64,000 nucleotides of DNA from Leptospira yanagawae serovar Saopaulo str. Sao Paulo = ATCC 700523 (GTDB taxonomy: Bacteria > Spirochaetota > Leptospiria > Leptospirales > Leptospiraceae), in the NCBI RefSeq assembly GCF_000332475.2, contig NZ_AOGX02000022.1, forward strand, positions 76,001 to 140,000. Reading direction: 5' to 3'. The position numbers and the translations under genes are program-made. The notes under the pieces are model-generated. The model did not search any database. It saw nothing but the letters and a program-made list of their open reading frames with translations, and had not been told where the DNA came from. How positions within the stretch are numbered: position 1 is the first letter of the stretch; every line of letters begins with the position of its first letter. Of the stretch, positions 7,926-19,180 are shown piece by piece.

Positions 7926-8575
7926 TCGGCCCCTCTTTCTAAAATAAATTCTGGATTCAAAATGGTTTTGTTTTGGTTGATTTGAAAATACAATCCTTTG
8001 TCTTTTGCTAGGATTCCCAATCGGTCTTTTGCGTTCACTTGTTGCCCTTCTGTGACTTGGATCCGTTCCAAATTCCCATAAACCGAATACAGTCCGTTAC
8101 TATGCTCTAAAATCACAAAATTTTCGTAACCATCCATATAATCCACATGTACGACCTTTCCCCCAGCACTTGCTCTCACCAGAGAAGAATTCCCCCGTTT
8201 GAATTGTACTCCCTTATAAGGATCGTAGGTGAGTTCCGAGAATTTTTTTTGGACTTTTTCCCTTTGTGTGAGTGGAAAGAGAAACCGTTCTGTTAACTTC
8301 GTTTCTTGTGTTAGGGATTTGCTTTCATTCCCATTGGGGATTCGTAATTTTTCGTTTTCGTATAAATTTTCGTGAATGGTGCGGCCATTCAACTTGGCCA
8401 AACTTTCTGGTGATACCTTCATTTTCCGCGCAATTCCATACCAAGAATCACCTTTGGTGACCCGGTATGTGGTGGTTTGGTTTTCTTTACCTTTGGGTTT
8501 GGGGTTTTGTTTCGAAAGGAGAGGGGAAAAAAGAAGGAAAAGTCCCAAAGAAAGGATGATACCATGATTTCGCAT
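7922..8575 (-). CDS. LysM protein with a degenerate M23-like domain
   Basis: A secreted peptidoglycan-binding protein of about 217 aa from ATG 8575. The signal peptide is MRNHGIILSLGLFLLFSPLL. LysM lies at about residues 35-80 (YRVTKGDSWYGIARKMKVSP). The C-terminal part resembles the LytM/M23 fold (GGKVVHVDYMDGYENFVILEHSNGLYSVYGNLE). The M23 zinc motif HxH is replaced by GLYFQI, and the usual YxHL by VYGNLE, so it is probably not catalytic and may activate an amidase like EnvC/NlpD-type factors. The frame extends to 8656, but the upstream part has no signal-like start. Confidence 0.85.
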   Translation of the reverse strand: MRNHGIILSLGLFLLFSPLLSKQNPKPKGKENQTTTYRVTKGDSWYGIARKMKVSPESLAKLNGRTIHENLYENEKLRIPNGNESKSLTQETKLTERFLFPLTQREKVQKKFSELTYDPYKGVQFKRGNSSLVRASAGGKVVHVDYMDGYENFVILEHSNGLYSVYGNLERIQVTEGQQVNAKDRLGILAKDKGLYFQINQNKTILNPEFILERGAE

Positions 8576-8622
8576 AAATTCCCTAAGGCAAGTATCGACC
8601 AGAAAAAGGGAGAGGGCAATAA

Positions 8623-8646
8623 AAAAGGCGGGAGAACCCGCCTTTT
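8623..8646 (-). terminator. Rho-independent terminator of fusA
   Basis: A GC-rich 6-bp stem, GGCGGG/CCCGCC with a 4-nt loop, is extended by A/T pairs. On the minus strand it is followed by TTTTTTATTG. It lies 30 nt after the fusA stop, so it separates fusA from the LysM-amidohydrolase operon. Confidence 0.85.
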
Positions 8647-8675
8647 CCAAAATCAATCCGATGCAAACCGAAGTT

Positions 8676-10796
8676 TTAATCTTCTTCTTTGTTATTGACT
8701 TTGTATTTTTTCATCAATTCTTCTGCCACGTTTCTCGGAACGGGAGCATACTTGGAGAATTCCATCGCAAACTCTGCTTTTCCTTGTGTCGAAGAACGAA
8801 GCACAGTAGAGTATCCAAACATATCAGCAAGAGGGACTTCTGCTTCAATTTTTGCATATCCATTCTCTTCGGTTGTATTTAGGATCATACCACGTCTTTG
8901 GTTCACAGAAGCAAGGATGGCTCCTTGGAATTCGGTTGGTCCTTCTACTTCCACACGCATGATCGGCTCAAGGATGATCGGAGCTGCTTTCGCAAATCCT
9001 TGGCGGAATCCATAACGAGCACCAATTTGGAACGCCATATCGGATGAATCCACATCATGGTAAGCACCATCGTTGATCACACAACGAACTCCAATGATAG
9101 GGAATCCAATGAGGGATCCTCTTTCCAAACAAGAACGAAAACCCTTATCACAAGATCCGATGTATTCGCGAGGGATGGAACCACCCACGATTTTATCCAC
9201 GAATTCGTAGTCTTTTCCTTCTTCTTGTGGGATTGGTTCAATGTATCCTGCCACACGAGAGAACTGACCTTGACCACCCGTTTGTTTTTTATGCGTGTAA
9301 TCAAATTCTGCCGACTTGGTAATCGTTTCTCGGTAAGCTACCTGAGGTGCACCGGTTACAAGATCCACACCGTACTCTCGTTTCATACGTTCGATGTACA
9401 CTTCGAGGTGGAGTTCTCCCATCCCTTTGATGATGGTTTGACCAGACTCTTTATCAATTTCTGTTTGGAAGGTTGGATCTTCTTTTGTGAATCGGTTAAG
9501 GGCCTTTGCAAGGTTTGGAAGTTGTTTTGATTCTTTACATTCAATTGTAAGCGAGATCACAGGGTTTGGAACAAACATAGACTCCATTGTGAGTTTTGTT
9601 TTTCCATCAGTAAACGTATCCCCTGATGCACAATCGATACCGAAAAGAGCAACAATGTCACCCGCTTCTGCTTTGGAAATATCTTCCATTTCGTTTGAGT
9701 GCATACGAACCAAACGTCCAATGTTATGGCGTTTGTTATTGGATGAGTTATAGATCGTCATCCCTTTTTCCAGTCTACCTTGGTAAACGCGAACGTATGT
9801 TAACTGGCCGTAACGACCGTCTTCCAGTTTGAAGGCAAGGCAAACGAGTGGTTTTTCAGGATCGGAATCCAAAACAAGTTCGTTTTCTTCGTTTCCAATT
9901 TCTTTTGCAGTGTTTTCAACGTCGTAAGGAGATGCGAGGTAATCAGCAACTCCATCAAGAAGTCTTTGCACTCCTTTGTTTTTGAACGCAGAACCCATAA
10001 ACACAGGAACAAATTTAAGTGCAAGAACACCACGGCGAATTGCTTCTTTCACGCGAGCTTCCGATGGAGTTCCCTCTAACATCTCTTCTGTGAGTTCGTC
10101 ACTGAAAAGGGAAACTGCATCAAGGAGTGCCTCACGTTTTTCGTTTGCTTGGTCTTTTAACTCATCTGGAATGTCAGTGATTTTGATGTCTTGTCCGTTT
10201 GGACCTTCAAAGTAATATGCCTTCATTTCCACAAGGTCAACAACCCCTTTCAGGTCGTTTTCAAGACCGATGGGTAGTTGCACTGCATGTGCATTGAGGT
10301 GGAGTTTTTCACGGAGTTGTTCGATCACTCTCCATGGGTTTGCTCCCGTTCTGTCGAGTTTGTTGATAAAGGCAACACGGGGAACGTTGTAACGTTTCAT
10401 CTGACGGTCAACCGTGATGGACTGAGACTGAACTCCTGCCACACCACAGAGAACCATAATCGCAGAGTCAAGGACACGTAAGGAACGTTCTACTTCGATC
10501 GTGAAGTCAACGTGGCCCGGAGTATCGATGATATTGATGGTGATGTCTTTCCAAGTCGCGTAGGTAGCCGCTGATTGGATTGTGATCCCTCTTTCTCTTT
10601 CGAGGTCCATACTATCCATAGTGGCACCCACACCGTCTTTTCCACGTACTTCATGGATGGCATGGATTTTGTTCGTATAAAATAAAATACGTTCTGTAAG
10701 GGTAGTTTTCCCTGAGTCAATGTGTGCGGAAATCCCGATGTTACGGATTCTTTCCAATTTTGGATCACGTTTAGTTGCTTGCGTCGCAGAGGTCAT
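8676..10796 (-). CDS. fusA: Elongation factor G, mitochondrial/spirochaete type
   Basis: Translocase GTPase, 706 aa. G1 reads [10 protein letters not shown] (residues 23-32), switch I contains [12 protein letters not shown]3 is DTPGHVDF, and G4 is NKLDR. Domains II-V follow to the C-terminal [15 protein letters not shown]. The HIDSGKTT and [13 protein letters not shown] stretches are features of mitochondrial EFG1 and its spirochaete/planctomycete relatives (spdEFG1), where most bacteria have HIDAGKTT. ATG 10796 is preceded by TGAGGAAAA. It stands alone, not in a str operon with rpsL, rpsG and tuf. Confidence 0.96.
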   Translation of the reverse strand: MTSATQATKRDPKLERIRNIGISAHIDSGKTTLTERILFYTNKIHAIHEVRGKDGVGATMDSMDLERERGITIQSAATYATWKDITINIIDTPGHVDFTIEVERSLRVLDSAIMVLCGVAGVQSQSITVDRQMKRYNVPRVAFINKLDRTGANPWRVIEQLREKLHLNAHAVQLPIGLENDLKGVVDLVEMKAYYFEGPNGQDIKITDIPDELKDQANEKREALLDAVSLFSDELTEEMLEGTPSEARVKEAIRRGVLALKFVPVFMGSAFKNKGVQRLLDGVADYLASPYDVENTAKEIGNEENELVLDSDPEKPLVCLAFKLEDGRYGQLTYVRVYQGRLEKGMTIYNSSNNKRHNIGRLVRMHSNEMEDISKAEAGDIVALFGIDCASGDTFTDGKTKLTMESMFVPNPVISLTIECKESKQLPNLAKALNRFTKEDPTFQTEIDKESGQTIIKGMGELHLEVYIERMKREYGVDLVTGAPQVAYRETITKSAEFDYTHKKQTGGQGQFSRVAGYIEPIPQEEGKDYEFVDKIVGGSIPREYIGSCDKGFRSCLERGSLIGFPIIGVRCVINDGAYHDVDSSDMAFQIGARYGFRQGFAKAAPIILEPIMRVEVEGPTEFQGAILASVNQRRGMILNTTEENGYAKIEAEVPLADMFGYSTVLRSSTQGKAEFAMEFSKYAPVPRNVAEELMKKYKVNNKEED

Positions 10797-10922
10797 ATTT
10801 TCCTCAAAAATAAGGTTAAAGTTGAATTGATTCTACCAAAATCTGAAATGGACTGCGTTTGTAAAGTACTTGGGATTTTTGGTTAGAGGGAAAATCCTGG
10901 AGAAAGTAGAGAATCAGAAAAT

Positions 10923-12449
10923 ATGCCACTTGCTCGTTTCAAACGATTTTTTCGGACCCTGTCATTTGCCAGAGTGGTTTGCCTGGGGTTTTTTGCGGCA
11001 ATTTTCCTTGGTTCCTTTGCCCTCTATATTTCGGAAAGTGGGGAACTGTCCTATGTGGATACCCTTTACCTCTCGGCTTCCTCGATCTGTGTCACAGGCC
11101 TTTCTCCGATCCCCCTTTCAGGACTCAGCCCAAGCACCCATTGGATCATGTTATTCCTCATCCAACTCGGGGGCCTTGGGATCATCAGTTTTACTGTGAT
11201 TGTGGGATTTCTCATCACGAAAGGGATTTCTCGGAATGCTCGATTCAATGCCTTTGTGGGTGCCGCCATTGATACCCAAACCGAAACCGAATCGCTCGAA
11301 ACAAGTGAGGTAAATCGCATTTTACTTTCGGTCATCAATATTTCCTTTTCCATTGAAATTTTGGGAGCGATTGGATTGTACCTCCATATGCCAGAGGGAG
11401 TGGAGGGAGAGAATACAAGATGGTTTTATTCCCTTTTTACTGCTGTCTCTTCTTTTAATAACGCTGGTTTTTCGATCACAGATGACCTAAGTGCCCTAAG
11501 GCTCGATCCGTTTTCTCTCTACATTGTTTCAGGCCTTGTGATCTTTGGTGGGATTGGATTTCCCGTGATCATCTTACTGGAAAAAGTTTTACTTACAGTT
11601 TTTGTTCGAATTGTTTATCGCATCGAGGTATTGGCGGAAACTCTGATGATGGAGAAGGCTTTAAAAACAGGAAATGTTCCTAGGTTTTTGTTATTACCAG
11701 CACAGTTTTCTGCCATTTTAGAAAATCGAATTGAAGAATATAATAAACACTTACGCGGAGAAACAACAAGGATCCAATCCAAACTTTTGGTGTACGGATC
11801 GTTCGCATTGTTACTTTTTGGTTTTGTTGGAATTTATTTTTTAGAACGCTCCAATCCCCATACCTTTCATAATTTAGAATTTGTAGATAAAATCTCAAAT
11901 GCATTTTTTATGTCGGTCTGTTCGAGGACAGCTGGTTTTTCTACAATGGATCTCGGACATTTGAATGATGCCACTGTGATCATCATCACCGTACTCATGT
12001 TTATTGGTGGAGGTCCCCAAGGAACTGCCGGTGGTATCAAAATCACTACATTCGTTTTGTTACTCGCTTATTTAAAAAATGTAATCCAACCTGCGAAACC
12101 CGTAATGTTATTTGGGGAAACTGTATCTAAAAATTCCGTTGCTGTTGCCATTCGAGTTTACTTTTTAGCGACGGTTGCCCTTGCTTTTGTTTTCATTTTA
12201 CTCGGTATTTTAGACCAAAACCAACATTCCCTCCATGTAATCTTCTTTGAATTGATATCCTCTTTTTCGACAGTTGGTTTCAGTTTGAACCTTACTTCTC
12301 AATTGGGTGATATTGAAAAAATATTATATGCCGCTGTGATGTATGTGGGTCGTGTGGGAATCTTTACAGTTCTCATCGCAGCAACAGGCCATTCCGGTGT
12401 TCCAAAAATGGGAACTGTAGACGATGGTGTAAAAATCCAAGTTGGTTAA
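10923..12449 (+). CDS. TrkH/KtrB-type potassium transporter
   Basis: A polytopic inner-membrane protein of 508 aa in the TrkH/KtrB superfamily, which moves K+ through four repeated M1-P-M2 units. Pore-loop signatures are visible: SASSICVTGLSPI (about residue 51), FTAVSSFNNAGFSI (about 172), SVCSRTAGFST (about 330) and ISSFSTVGFSL (about 445), each with the selectivity Gly. GGLGIISFTVIVG is also typical. A partner gating subunit (TrkA/KtrA, RCK domain) is not adjacent. GGAG lies about 20 nt upstream, so ribosome binding is suboptimal. Confidence 0.93.
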   Translation: MPLARFKRFFRTLSFARVVCLGFFAAIFLGSFALYISESGELSYVDTLYLSASSICVTGLSPIPLSGLSPSTHWIMLFLIQLGGLGIISFTVIVGFLITKGISRNARFNAFVGAAIDTQTETESLETSEVNRILLSVINISFSIEILGAIGLYLHMPEGVEGENTRWFYSLFTAVSSFNNAGFSITDDLSALRLDPFSLYIVSGLVIFGGIGFPVIILLEKVLLTVFVRIVYRIEVLAETLMMEKALKTGNVPRFLLLPAQFSAILENRIEEYNKHLRGETTRIQSKLLVYGSFALLLFGFVGIYFLERSNPHTFHNLEFVDKISNAFFMSVCSRTAGFSTMDLGHLNDATVIIITVLMFIGGGPQGTAGGIKITTFVLLLAYLKNVIQPAKPVMLFGETVSKNSVAVAIRVYFLATVALAFVFILLGILDQNQHSLHVIFFELISSFSTVGFSLNLTSQLGDIEKILYAAVMYVGRVGIFTVLIAATGHSGVPKMGTVDDGVKIQVG

Positions 12450-12503
12450 AATGGATCAAAAAATCAGTTTTAGTAATTTTAGGTACAAGAAGGATTGGTA
12501 GTT

Positions 12504-13519
12504 GTGAATATGTCGTTCAAAGAAATATTGTTTTCGACTTGGAAATCCCCTAAAATAAGCGCAGAAGAATCTCAGTTTGAGGAAATCAAAAAAGAGAAAA
12601 AACAAAAATTAAACCAAATGGAATCTCGGTTGGAATCACTTGAGATTCTGATTTCCAATGACAAGTTAGAAGATGCCAATATTTTGATGAAATACCTAAT
12701 TTATGATTTGGTGAATTTTTACCAATCACTCTCTGGAAACAAAACCATTCCCTTTGAAGGGGATTTGAGTTTGTTTTCCATCCCTGAATCCAAAACGAAG
12801 GCATTTCAATTCCTTTCCCAAGTTTCAAAAGAAGGGACAACCGATGAAACTAAGTTAAACGATCTATTTGAGTCTTGCCTCATTACGTATGATTTTTTAT
12901 TAGGTGAATCCAAAAAACAATTTCGAACGAAGTGGTTCACAACGTTGGATCAGTTCAAAGCCATTCGTAAAATCAGGATCATCCTCATCACATCCATCCT
13001 ATCCTTTTCAGTTTTTGGCGTTTTGTATTACCAATACAAATTCCCAGTGATGAAAGACCAGAACATCAAATTGTATAGTTTTGCCGACAGAGAACACCCA
13101 CAAACATCTGAATCACAAATGGTGTCCATGCCTGTTTCCAAACAAAAGATTGGGGAATGGAATGAGTATGTTTTTGTCTTACCTGATTCGATGGCAAAAT
13201 TTGGTGGTCTCAGAATTGATCCATTAGAACAAAGAGGGATTCATTTTGTATTGGATGAATTCCAAGTTTTGGATGGGAAAGGAAAACCTCTCTATTCCAA
13301 AAAAATCGTCGTAAGCCAAAACCTCCTCCCAGAAGATTACCAGGACTTCTTAAAAATCTCTGATATCAAAACTGCAGGCAAACAACTACCTGGTGAACTT
13401 GTGGAAATGGTGACAACAGGAAGAGACCCACAAATCCTTTTGGTTTTCCCACCAGTGGATGGAGCAAAAACAATTAAAATCAAAATGAAATACATCGAAG
13501 CACATAAGTTAAAGAAAAA

Positions 13520-13523
<4 letters not shown>
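12504..13523 (+). CDS. Membrane protein of unknown function
   Basis: About 339 aa. The N-terminal 160 residues are helical and charged (EEIKKEKKQKLNQMESRLESLE looks coiled-coil). One transmembrane helix follows near residues 165-185 (IRIILITSILSFSVFGVLYY). Then comes a beta-rich C-terminal domain of about 150 residues with YVFVLPDSMAKFGGLRIDPLEQ, resembling the carbohydrate-related accessory modules seen beside glycosyltransferases; I cannot name it. GTG 12504 sits 10 nt after AAGGA; TTG 12495 and ATG 12510 are alternatives. It overlaps the next gene by 4 nt (ATGA), so the two probably act together. Confidence 0.7.
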
Positions 13524-14419
<896 letters not shown>

Positions 14420-14421
14420 AG

Positions 14422-14934
14422 ATGATGAAATTCTGGAAACACTTGCCGTATGGTTGGAAGGTCGTTTTTGCCTTTGTTTTCTTTTTTTCAACGACCTTGG
14501 GCTTTGCCTATTTCAAAGCCCGAGATACAAATCCTGCGATCCCCATTGAGGCCCTGGCCACTACGCCAACCGAGGCCAATTCTTGGAAGGGACACCCCAA
14601 GGTTGTTTACTTCTGGGCAACTTGGTGCACCGTTTGTAAGGCGTACGCTCCCATCCTAGAGGCAAATTTGAAGTTTTTGCCAAAGGGAACCTTATTTTTG
14701 TCGGTTTTAGAATCCGAAGATTCAGAAGAAACGAAAGAGTTACTCGAAAGACAAACAAAAGAAAACCTTCGTCCCCTTTACACAGCAGACTATCGGATGT
14801 TAAAGGAATGGAGGGTTTCGGCCTATCCTACCACTTTATTTTTGAATGGAGAGGGGAAAGTGGTTTTTGCCGATTCAGGAATTGTCAGTCCCATTGGATT
14901 TTGGATCCGCACTTTTCTTTTGCGTTTTTTTTAA
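14422..14934 (+). CDS. TlpA-like thioredoxin, membrane-tethered
   Basis: A 170-aa protein with an N-terminal membrane anchor (about residues 11-31) and a periplasmic thioredoxin fold. The active site is WATWCTVCKAY (C69/C72), and a cis-Pro sits in VSAYPTTLFLNGEGKV. It probably reduces or oxidises extracytoplasmic thiols, for example in cytochrome or envelope protein maturation. Either ATG at 14422 or 14425 may start it; only a weak AATAGAG precedes them. A longer frame from 14353 lies inside the UbiA-like gene and is not credible. Confidence 0.88.
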   Translation: MMKFWKHLPYGWKVVFAFVFFFSTTLGFAYFKARDTNPAIPIEALATTPTEANSWKGHPKVVYFWATWCTVCKAYAPILEANLKFLPKGTLFLSVLESEDSEETKELLERQTKENLRPLYTADYRMLKEWRVSAYPTTLFLNGEGKVVFADSGIVSPIGFWIRTFLLRFF

Positions 14935-14951
14935 AATGTCGATAGTATAAC

Positions 14952-15725
14952 ATGGACTCGAGCTTCAAACCCAAACCGCTTTTGAATAAGTCGGAACTTC
15001 GCCAAATCAAACGAAGTAAAACAAGGGTGGAAGGGAAAAAAGTCATCACTGATGACGTAAAAAAACTAAAGTCCCTTAAAGTCACACCGGAACTCAGTTT
15101 CCAAGAATCGATCGATTACTACAAAGAACCGATTTGGATCGAATACTACATCCCCAAAGAATCCAGGTTTGCGTTTGAGACCAAATACCTATTCATTTAC
15201 CTCGTGGATCCTATAATCACAGATGAAACTTGTGATCTAGCACGAAAAGAAGCAAAAGAAAAGGGCGAGATCGTTGACATCTTTGCTTACATGGAATCAC
15301 ACCCTGAATCCATACGCCTCATCGAAGATTCATACCATTCCACCATGTCCATGCATGAGACAATCCACCATATCTACCGCAATTATAAAGAAACTGGTGC
15401 GACAGAAGATTTAAAAACAGCTTGTTATTTGACAGAAGCCCTACTGAAATATGAACCCACCATTGCAGGGCTCACGTATTTCCGAGATTATAGTATCTAT
15501 AATTTAAATTATTGGATCCGAACACTCAATCGTTTAAAAATTGATTTTGCATTAGAAGATGCCACTGTATCGCTTCTCATCAAACGTAGGAATGAAATTT
15601 GGGAATTGGAAAATAGGCAAGAAGATGAGGATTTTGATTTACTTGCGGCTTTATTTTTCGAACAAGCATTTCCGAATCGGGGAGCAGGAGAACTTTCGAG
15701 TGATGATATGTTGTTATTTGAATGA
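14952..15725 (+). CDS. Unknown cytoplasmic protein
   Basis: 257 aa, highly charged, with a basic N-terminus and no signal peptide. It is mostly helical. A His-rich stretch, YHSTMSMHETIHHIYRNYKE (near residues 126-145), could suggest a metal site but matches no motif I know. The acidic C-terminus reads ENRQEDEDFD. It follows the TlpA-like gene by 17 nt on the same strand. I do not recognise the family. Confidence 0.75.
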   Translation: MDSSFKPKPLLNKSELRQIKRSKTRVEGKKVITDDVKKLKSLKVTPELSFQESIDYYKEPIWIEYYIPKESRFAFETKYLFIYLVDPIITDETCDLARKEAKEKGEIVDIFAYMESHPESIRLIEDSYHSTMSMHETIHHIYRNYKETGATEDLKTACYLTEALLKYEPTIAGLTYFRDYSIYNLNYWIRTLNRLKIDFALEDATVSLLIKRRNEIWELENRQEDEDFDLLAALFFEQAFPNRGAGELSSDDMLLFE

Positions 15726-15768
15726 AGTGAAAACTATCATTTTTGCAACACAAAACAATCGTTAAGAA

Positions 15769-16644
15769 TCAATTTGATACCGAGGATAACCAACGAAACA
15801 AATCAATACGATGGACATGGTCTTCTTGGATTGGATTTGCTTTTAGAATCGTTGTTTCCGTTTGTTTCATGGAAACAGGGATTCGTTTTTCTTGGAAACT
15901 AAAACTAAGTTTTGTAATGGCGTAGGATGATTCTTTCCATTGTTTTATTTCTGCAAACTCTTCGGAAAGTGGGAAACTTTCTAAAAAAATATTCCAAAAC
16001 TCTTTCATTCCAACGAGCACTTCCGAAATTACGCTGATCCCCATCTTTAGATCTCGATACAAATGTTCTTTGTCAAAGTCTTTGATTCCAAGAGAAAGGA
16101 ATGGTTTTTCCCTTTTGATTTTTTGTAAGGATGGGACAAGAGTTTTGGCATCCAAATTGTCCCAATCCAAAATTAAAAAATGACATGGACCAACTAACAA
16201 TCTTTTGATTAGATATTCTGGATTGACTTCTATAAATACTTGGTACCCCAAAGATTTTAAAAATGTGGAAATGTTTTGGTCAAAGTTAGGATTTTTTGTA
16301 CAAACAATCCAAGTTAATTTTTTTTCAGGTAATTTGTGGATGGGAAAGCTATTGATTTGGGAAAAGGGTTTGTCCCAAAGTAAAGATACTCCTGCACTTT
16401 GATAATACACTTTTTCTTCTTGAGAGAATTTTCCGCATAAGATTGGTTCGATGCTCCAATCTAATAGTTCTTTTGTAAGTTCAGGTGATGGTTTCGAAAA
16501 CAATCGGATGGAATCGGGAAAGTCTTTCCAGTTTTTGTATGTACATTCTTTCACTACGGACCCATTTACTTGTAACCAAGAAATCAAAAGATTTTTTTCA
16601 AGATCTGGAAGTTGTGTCAAAACGGCACCGAATAGTGAGTCCAT
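15769..16644 (-). CDS. Receiver-like (REC-fold) protein of unknown role
   Basis: 291 aa, soluble. The central region (about residues 108-220) looks like a response-regulator receiver fold: strand LTWIVCTKNP, then LGYQVFIEV, then the strand-plus-acid LILDWDNLD with D160 at the phospho-acceptor position, then LSLGIKDFDKEHLYRDLKMG. The acidic pair after beta1 and the beta5 Lys are not evident, so it may be a pseudo-receiver. The flanking parts are unassigned. It is divergent from the PhaR-like gene, 57 nt apart. Confidence 0.7.
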   Translation of the reverse strand: MDSLFGAVLTQLPDLEKNLLISWLQVNGSVVKECTYKNWKDFPDSIRLFSKPSPELTKELLDWSIEPILCGKFSQEEKVYYQSAGVSLLWDKPFSQINSFPIHKLPEKKLTWIVCTKNPNFDQNISTFLKSLGYQVFIEVNPEYLIKRLLVGPCHFLILDWDNLDAKTLVPSLQKIKREKPFLSLGIKDFDKEHLYRDLKMGISVISEVLVGMKEFWNIFLESFPLSEEFAEIKQWKESSYAITKLSFSFQEKRIPVSMKQTETTILKANPIQEDHVHRIDLFRWLSSVSN

Positions 16645-16701
16645 ACGATTGTATTTTAGTTGACCCCCTAGGCTTGAAAGTCATTTTAAAAAGCATCTCC
16701 A

Positions 16702-17250
16702 ATGAAGCTCCTCAAGCGATACGCAAACCGCAGGCTGTATGATCCGGAAACCAGCTCCACCATCACTCTAGAAGATGTGGCAAAGATGATCATCGGCGGT
16801 GAAGAGATCAAAGTCCAAGACAATCTTTCGGGAGAAGACATCACACCCAAAATTTTGGGGCAAACATTTTTGAAGGTGAGCCTTGGACAAAGGAACGAAG
16901 ATTTTTCCAATTTTATGTTAACCTCCCTCATCCGGGAAACAGGCAGGGATGTCTCCGGCCTATTTGAACGATTGGTTTTGGGAGGAATCGGCGCCAACTA
17001 CCTGACCCGCGAACGATTGGAAAAAATTGTCAATTCCATGGTCGAACTTGGGGAATTAAAAGAAGTGGATTTTAGCCTCTACCGAGAGGATTTACTCCGT
17101 AAAATGGCTTCTCGTGCGAGTGAAAAAAAGGAACAAATCCAAAAGGATTTGGAAAAATTCAGCCAATCCATTTTGGAAGAGGATAAGGCAACCCTCGGCG
17201 ACCTTTCTGAAAAATTAAAAGAAGTCGCAGAAAAATTAAAAGAAAATTAA
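16702..17250 (+). CDS. PhaR-like polyhydroxyalkanoate synthesis regulator
   Basis: 182 aa. The N-terminus, [28 protein letters not shown], is the PHB/PHA accumulation regulator DNA-binding domain (PF07879), whose hallmark is NRRLYDT.TS..ITL. The rest is helical, and the last 55 residues form a charged coiled coil ([15 protein letters not shown]), which resembles phasin-like tails. No PHA synthase gene is in the window, so the target may be something other than PHA granules. It begins 57 nt from the divergent receiver-like gene. Confidence 0.85.
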   Translation: MKLLKRYANRRLYDPETSSTITLEDVAKMIIGGEEIKVQDNLSGEDITPKILGQTFLKVSLGQRNEDFSNFMLTSLIRETGRDVSGLFERLVLGGIGANYLTRERLEKIVNSMVELGELKEVDFSLYREDLLRKMASRASEKKEQIQKDLEKFSQSILEEDKATLGDLSEKLKEVAEKLKEN

Positions 17251-17291
17251 ACAAAATCGGTTATGATGTCCTCCTATTTCAGGGGGAGTGA

Positions 17292-18176
17292 ATGAAATTC
17301 CACTATGTTCTGTTACTCTTAATTTTGGGTAACATTGGATTGTTTTCCGAATCAGAAGAAGTCTTTTTTGAAACACAAAGAAAACGACTCAACTCGTCTG
17401 ATATTTTTGAAATCAGGGATGCAATCGATCGACTAACATTTATTAAATCAAGTCGAGGTGTAAGAGACATCCTTACGGTTTTGGAGGGTAATCCCAATTT
17501 TCCTACGAGTGAAGCCAACGCCCCTGCTGTAAAATTTTATGCTAGTAAAGCGATGGCCAAAAAAGGGGACAAAATTGCAGTTCCTGTTCTCATCAAAACT
17601 TTCCAAAAAGAATCCGAGAAGTTAGTCGAACACAATCCACCCAAACAAAGAAAGATTAGCGATGGAGTCGCTGACAGGCATTCCAATTCCAGTCCCTATT
17701 TTTATGAAGATGGTGAAATTTCTATGGTTTTGGCATGTGGTGAAATCTTACGGGCATTAGGTTCTTTGCCATTTTCGGAGGCATCGGAGGGAACGATCAA
17801 ACAAGCATTGGCACACCCTAATTTTTATATCCGCAGTTCGGCGGCAGATGCCATGTTTGAGTCGAAACGTAAGGAATTTTTGCCTTCACTCTCAGAAGCC
17901 CTCGGAAAAGAACAAATTCCTTACGCAAAAATTGCAATTTTGGCGGGGATTGTTGGGATCGAAAGACTTCCCAATCAAAATTTTAAATCTGTCACCGAGT
18001 TCCTTTCCGATAAGGATCCAGAGGTGCGAAAAAAAGCATCCGAGGCTTTACGTCGTTTGGACCTACGGATTGCAGCACCTTACTTAGAAAAGGCGATTCA
18101 AGTGGAAAACCATCCAATTGTTTTATCACAGATGAAAGAAGATCACTCTTACCTAATTTCATTTCGTAGCCCGTAG
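17292..18176 (+). CDS. Secreted HEAT-repeat protein
   Basis: 294 aa with an N-terminal signal peptide (MKFHYVLLLLILGNIGLFSES). The mature part is alpha-helical with HEAT/PBS-like repeats, clearest in HPNFYIRSSAADAMFESKRKEFLPSL, SDKDPEVRKKASEALRRLD and ALGKEQIPYAKIAILAGI. Such repeats bind other proteins; no catalytic motif is present. The function is unknown. GGGGGAGTG precedes the ATG at 17292 as ribosome site. Confidence 0.8.
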   Translation: MKFHYVLLLLILGNIGLFSESEEVFFETQRKRLNSSDIFEIRDAIDRLTFIKSSRGVRDILTVLEGNPNFPTSEANAPAVKFYASKAMAKKGDKIAVPVLIKTFQKESEKLVEHNPPKQRKISDGVADRHSNSSPYFYEDGEISMVLACGEILRALGSLPFSEASEGTIKQALAHPNFYIRSSAADAMFESKRKEFLPSLSEALGKEQIPYAKIAILAGIVGIERLPNQNFKSVTEFLSDKDPEVRKKASEALRRLDLRIAAPYLEKAIQVENHPIVLSQMKEDHSYLISFRSP

Positions 18177-18242
18177 GGACTAGTGAATTCATTGTGGACA
18201 AATCTAGATTTTTTTTAAAAATGTGATCTAAACGGAGAAATT

Positions 18243-19157
18243 ATGAAATTTAATAGTATTTTAGATGCCATTGGCAACACACCTCACGTAAAATTGTCTC
18301 GTTTGTTTGGAACCGATCATGAAGTTTATATGAAACTAGAAAGACAAAATCCAGGTGGGTCCATCAAGGATCGGATTGCTCTTGCTATGATCGAAGATGC
18401 AGAAAAATCAGGAAAACTTAAAAAAGACTCCATCATCGTGGAGCCAACCTCTGGGAATACAGGGATTGGACTTGCTATGGTTGCAGCTGTGAAAGGTTAT
18501 GCGATCACTCTGGTGATGCCAGAACATATGTCTGTAGAAAGACGACGAATTATGGCAGCTTATGGTGCAAAATTTGAACTCACTCCGAGAGAAAAAGGAA
18601 TGCCTGGTGCCATTGCCAAAGCACAAGAAATGGTAGCTGCCAATCCAAATGCTTGGATGCCACAACAGTTTGAAAATGAAGCAAACATCCAAGTCCATAG
18701 AGAGAAAACAGCAGAAGAAATTGCAAAAGATTTTCCGGATGGATTGGATTATATCATCACGGGAGTTGGTACTGGTGGGCATATCTCAGGTTGCGCTGAA
18801 AATTTGAAAAAACGTTTTCCAAAACTCAAAGTATTTGCCGTAGAACCAGAAGGTTCACCTGTTCTCAGCGGAGGAAAACCAGGCCCACACCCATTACAAG
18901 GGATAGGCGCAGGTTTCATTCCTAAAAACTGTAAAACAGAACTTTTAGACGGAATCATCACTGTAGGAAAAGAAGAATCTTTTACAATGGCTGTGCTTGC
19001 TGCTAAAAAAGAAGGTATTTTCATTGGAACTTCCTCAGGTGCAAGCCTAGCTGCTGTTTCCAAAAAATTAAAAGAAATCCCTGCTGGTTCCAAAGTGTTA
19101 ACTTTCTGTTATGACACAGGAGAAAGATACTTATCAGTAGAAGGTCTATTCGTATAA
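18243..19157 (+). CDS. cysK: Cysteine synthase A (O-acetylserine sulfhydrylase)
   Basis: PLP enzyme that makes cysteine from O-acetylserine and sulfide, the final step of the sulfate pathway encoded at 36-48 kb. 304 aa. The PLP lysine is K42 in NPGGSIKDR. The substrate loop is [12 protein letters not shown], the phosphate cradle [10 protein letters not shown], and the C-terminal SSGASLAA. Length and motifs agree with CysK rather than a cystathionine synthase with a CBS domain. AACGGAGAAATT before the ATG supplies GGAG. Confidence 0.95.
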   Translation: MKFNSILDAIGNTPHVKLSRLFGTDHEVYMKLERQNPGGSIKDRIALAMIEDAEKSGKLKKDSIIVEPTSGNTGIGLAMVAAVKGYAITLVMPEHMSVERRRIMAAYGAKFELTPREKGMPGAIAKAQEMVAANPNAWMPQQFENEANIQVHREKTAEEIAKDFPDGLDYIITGVGTGGHISGCAENLKKRFPKLKVFAVEPEGSPVLSGGKPGPHPLQGIGAGFIPKNCKTELLDGIITVGKEESFTMAVLAAKKEGIFIGTSSGASLAAVSKKLKEIPAGSKVLTFCYDTGERYLSVEGLFV

Positions 19158-19180
19158 TTATTGTTTAGTGAGATTTTAAA

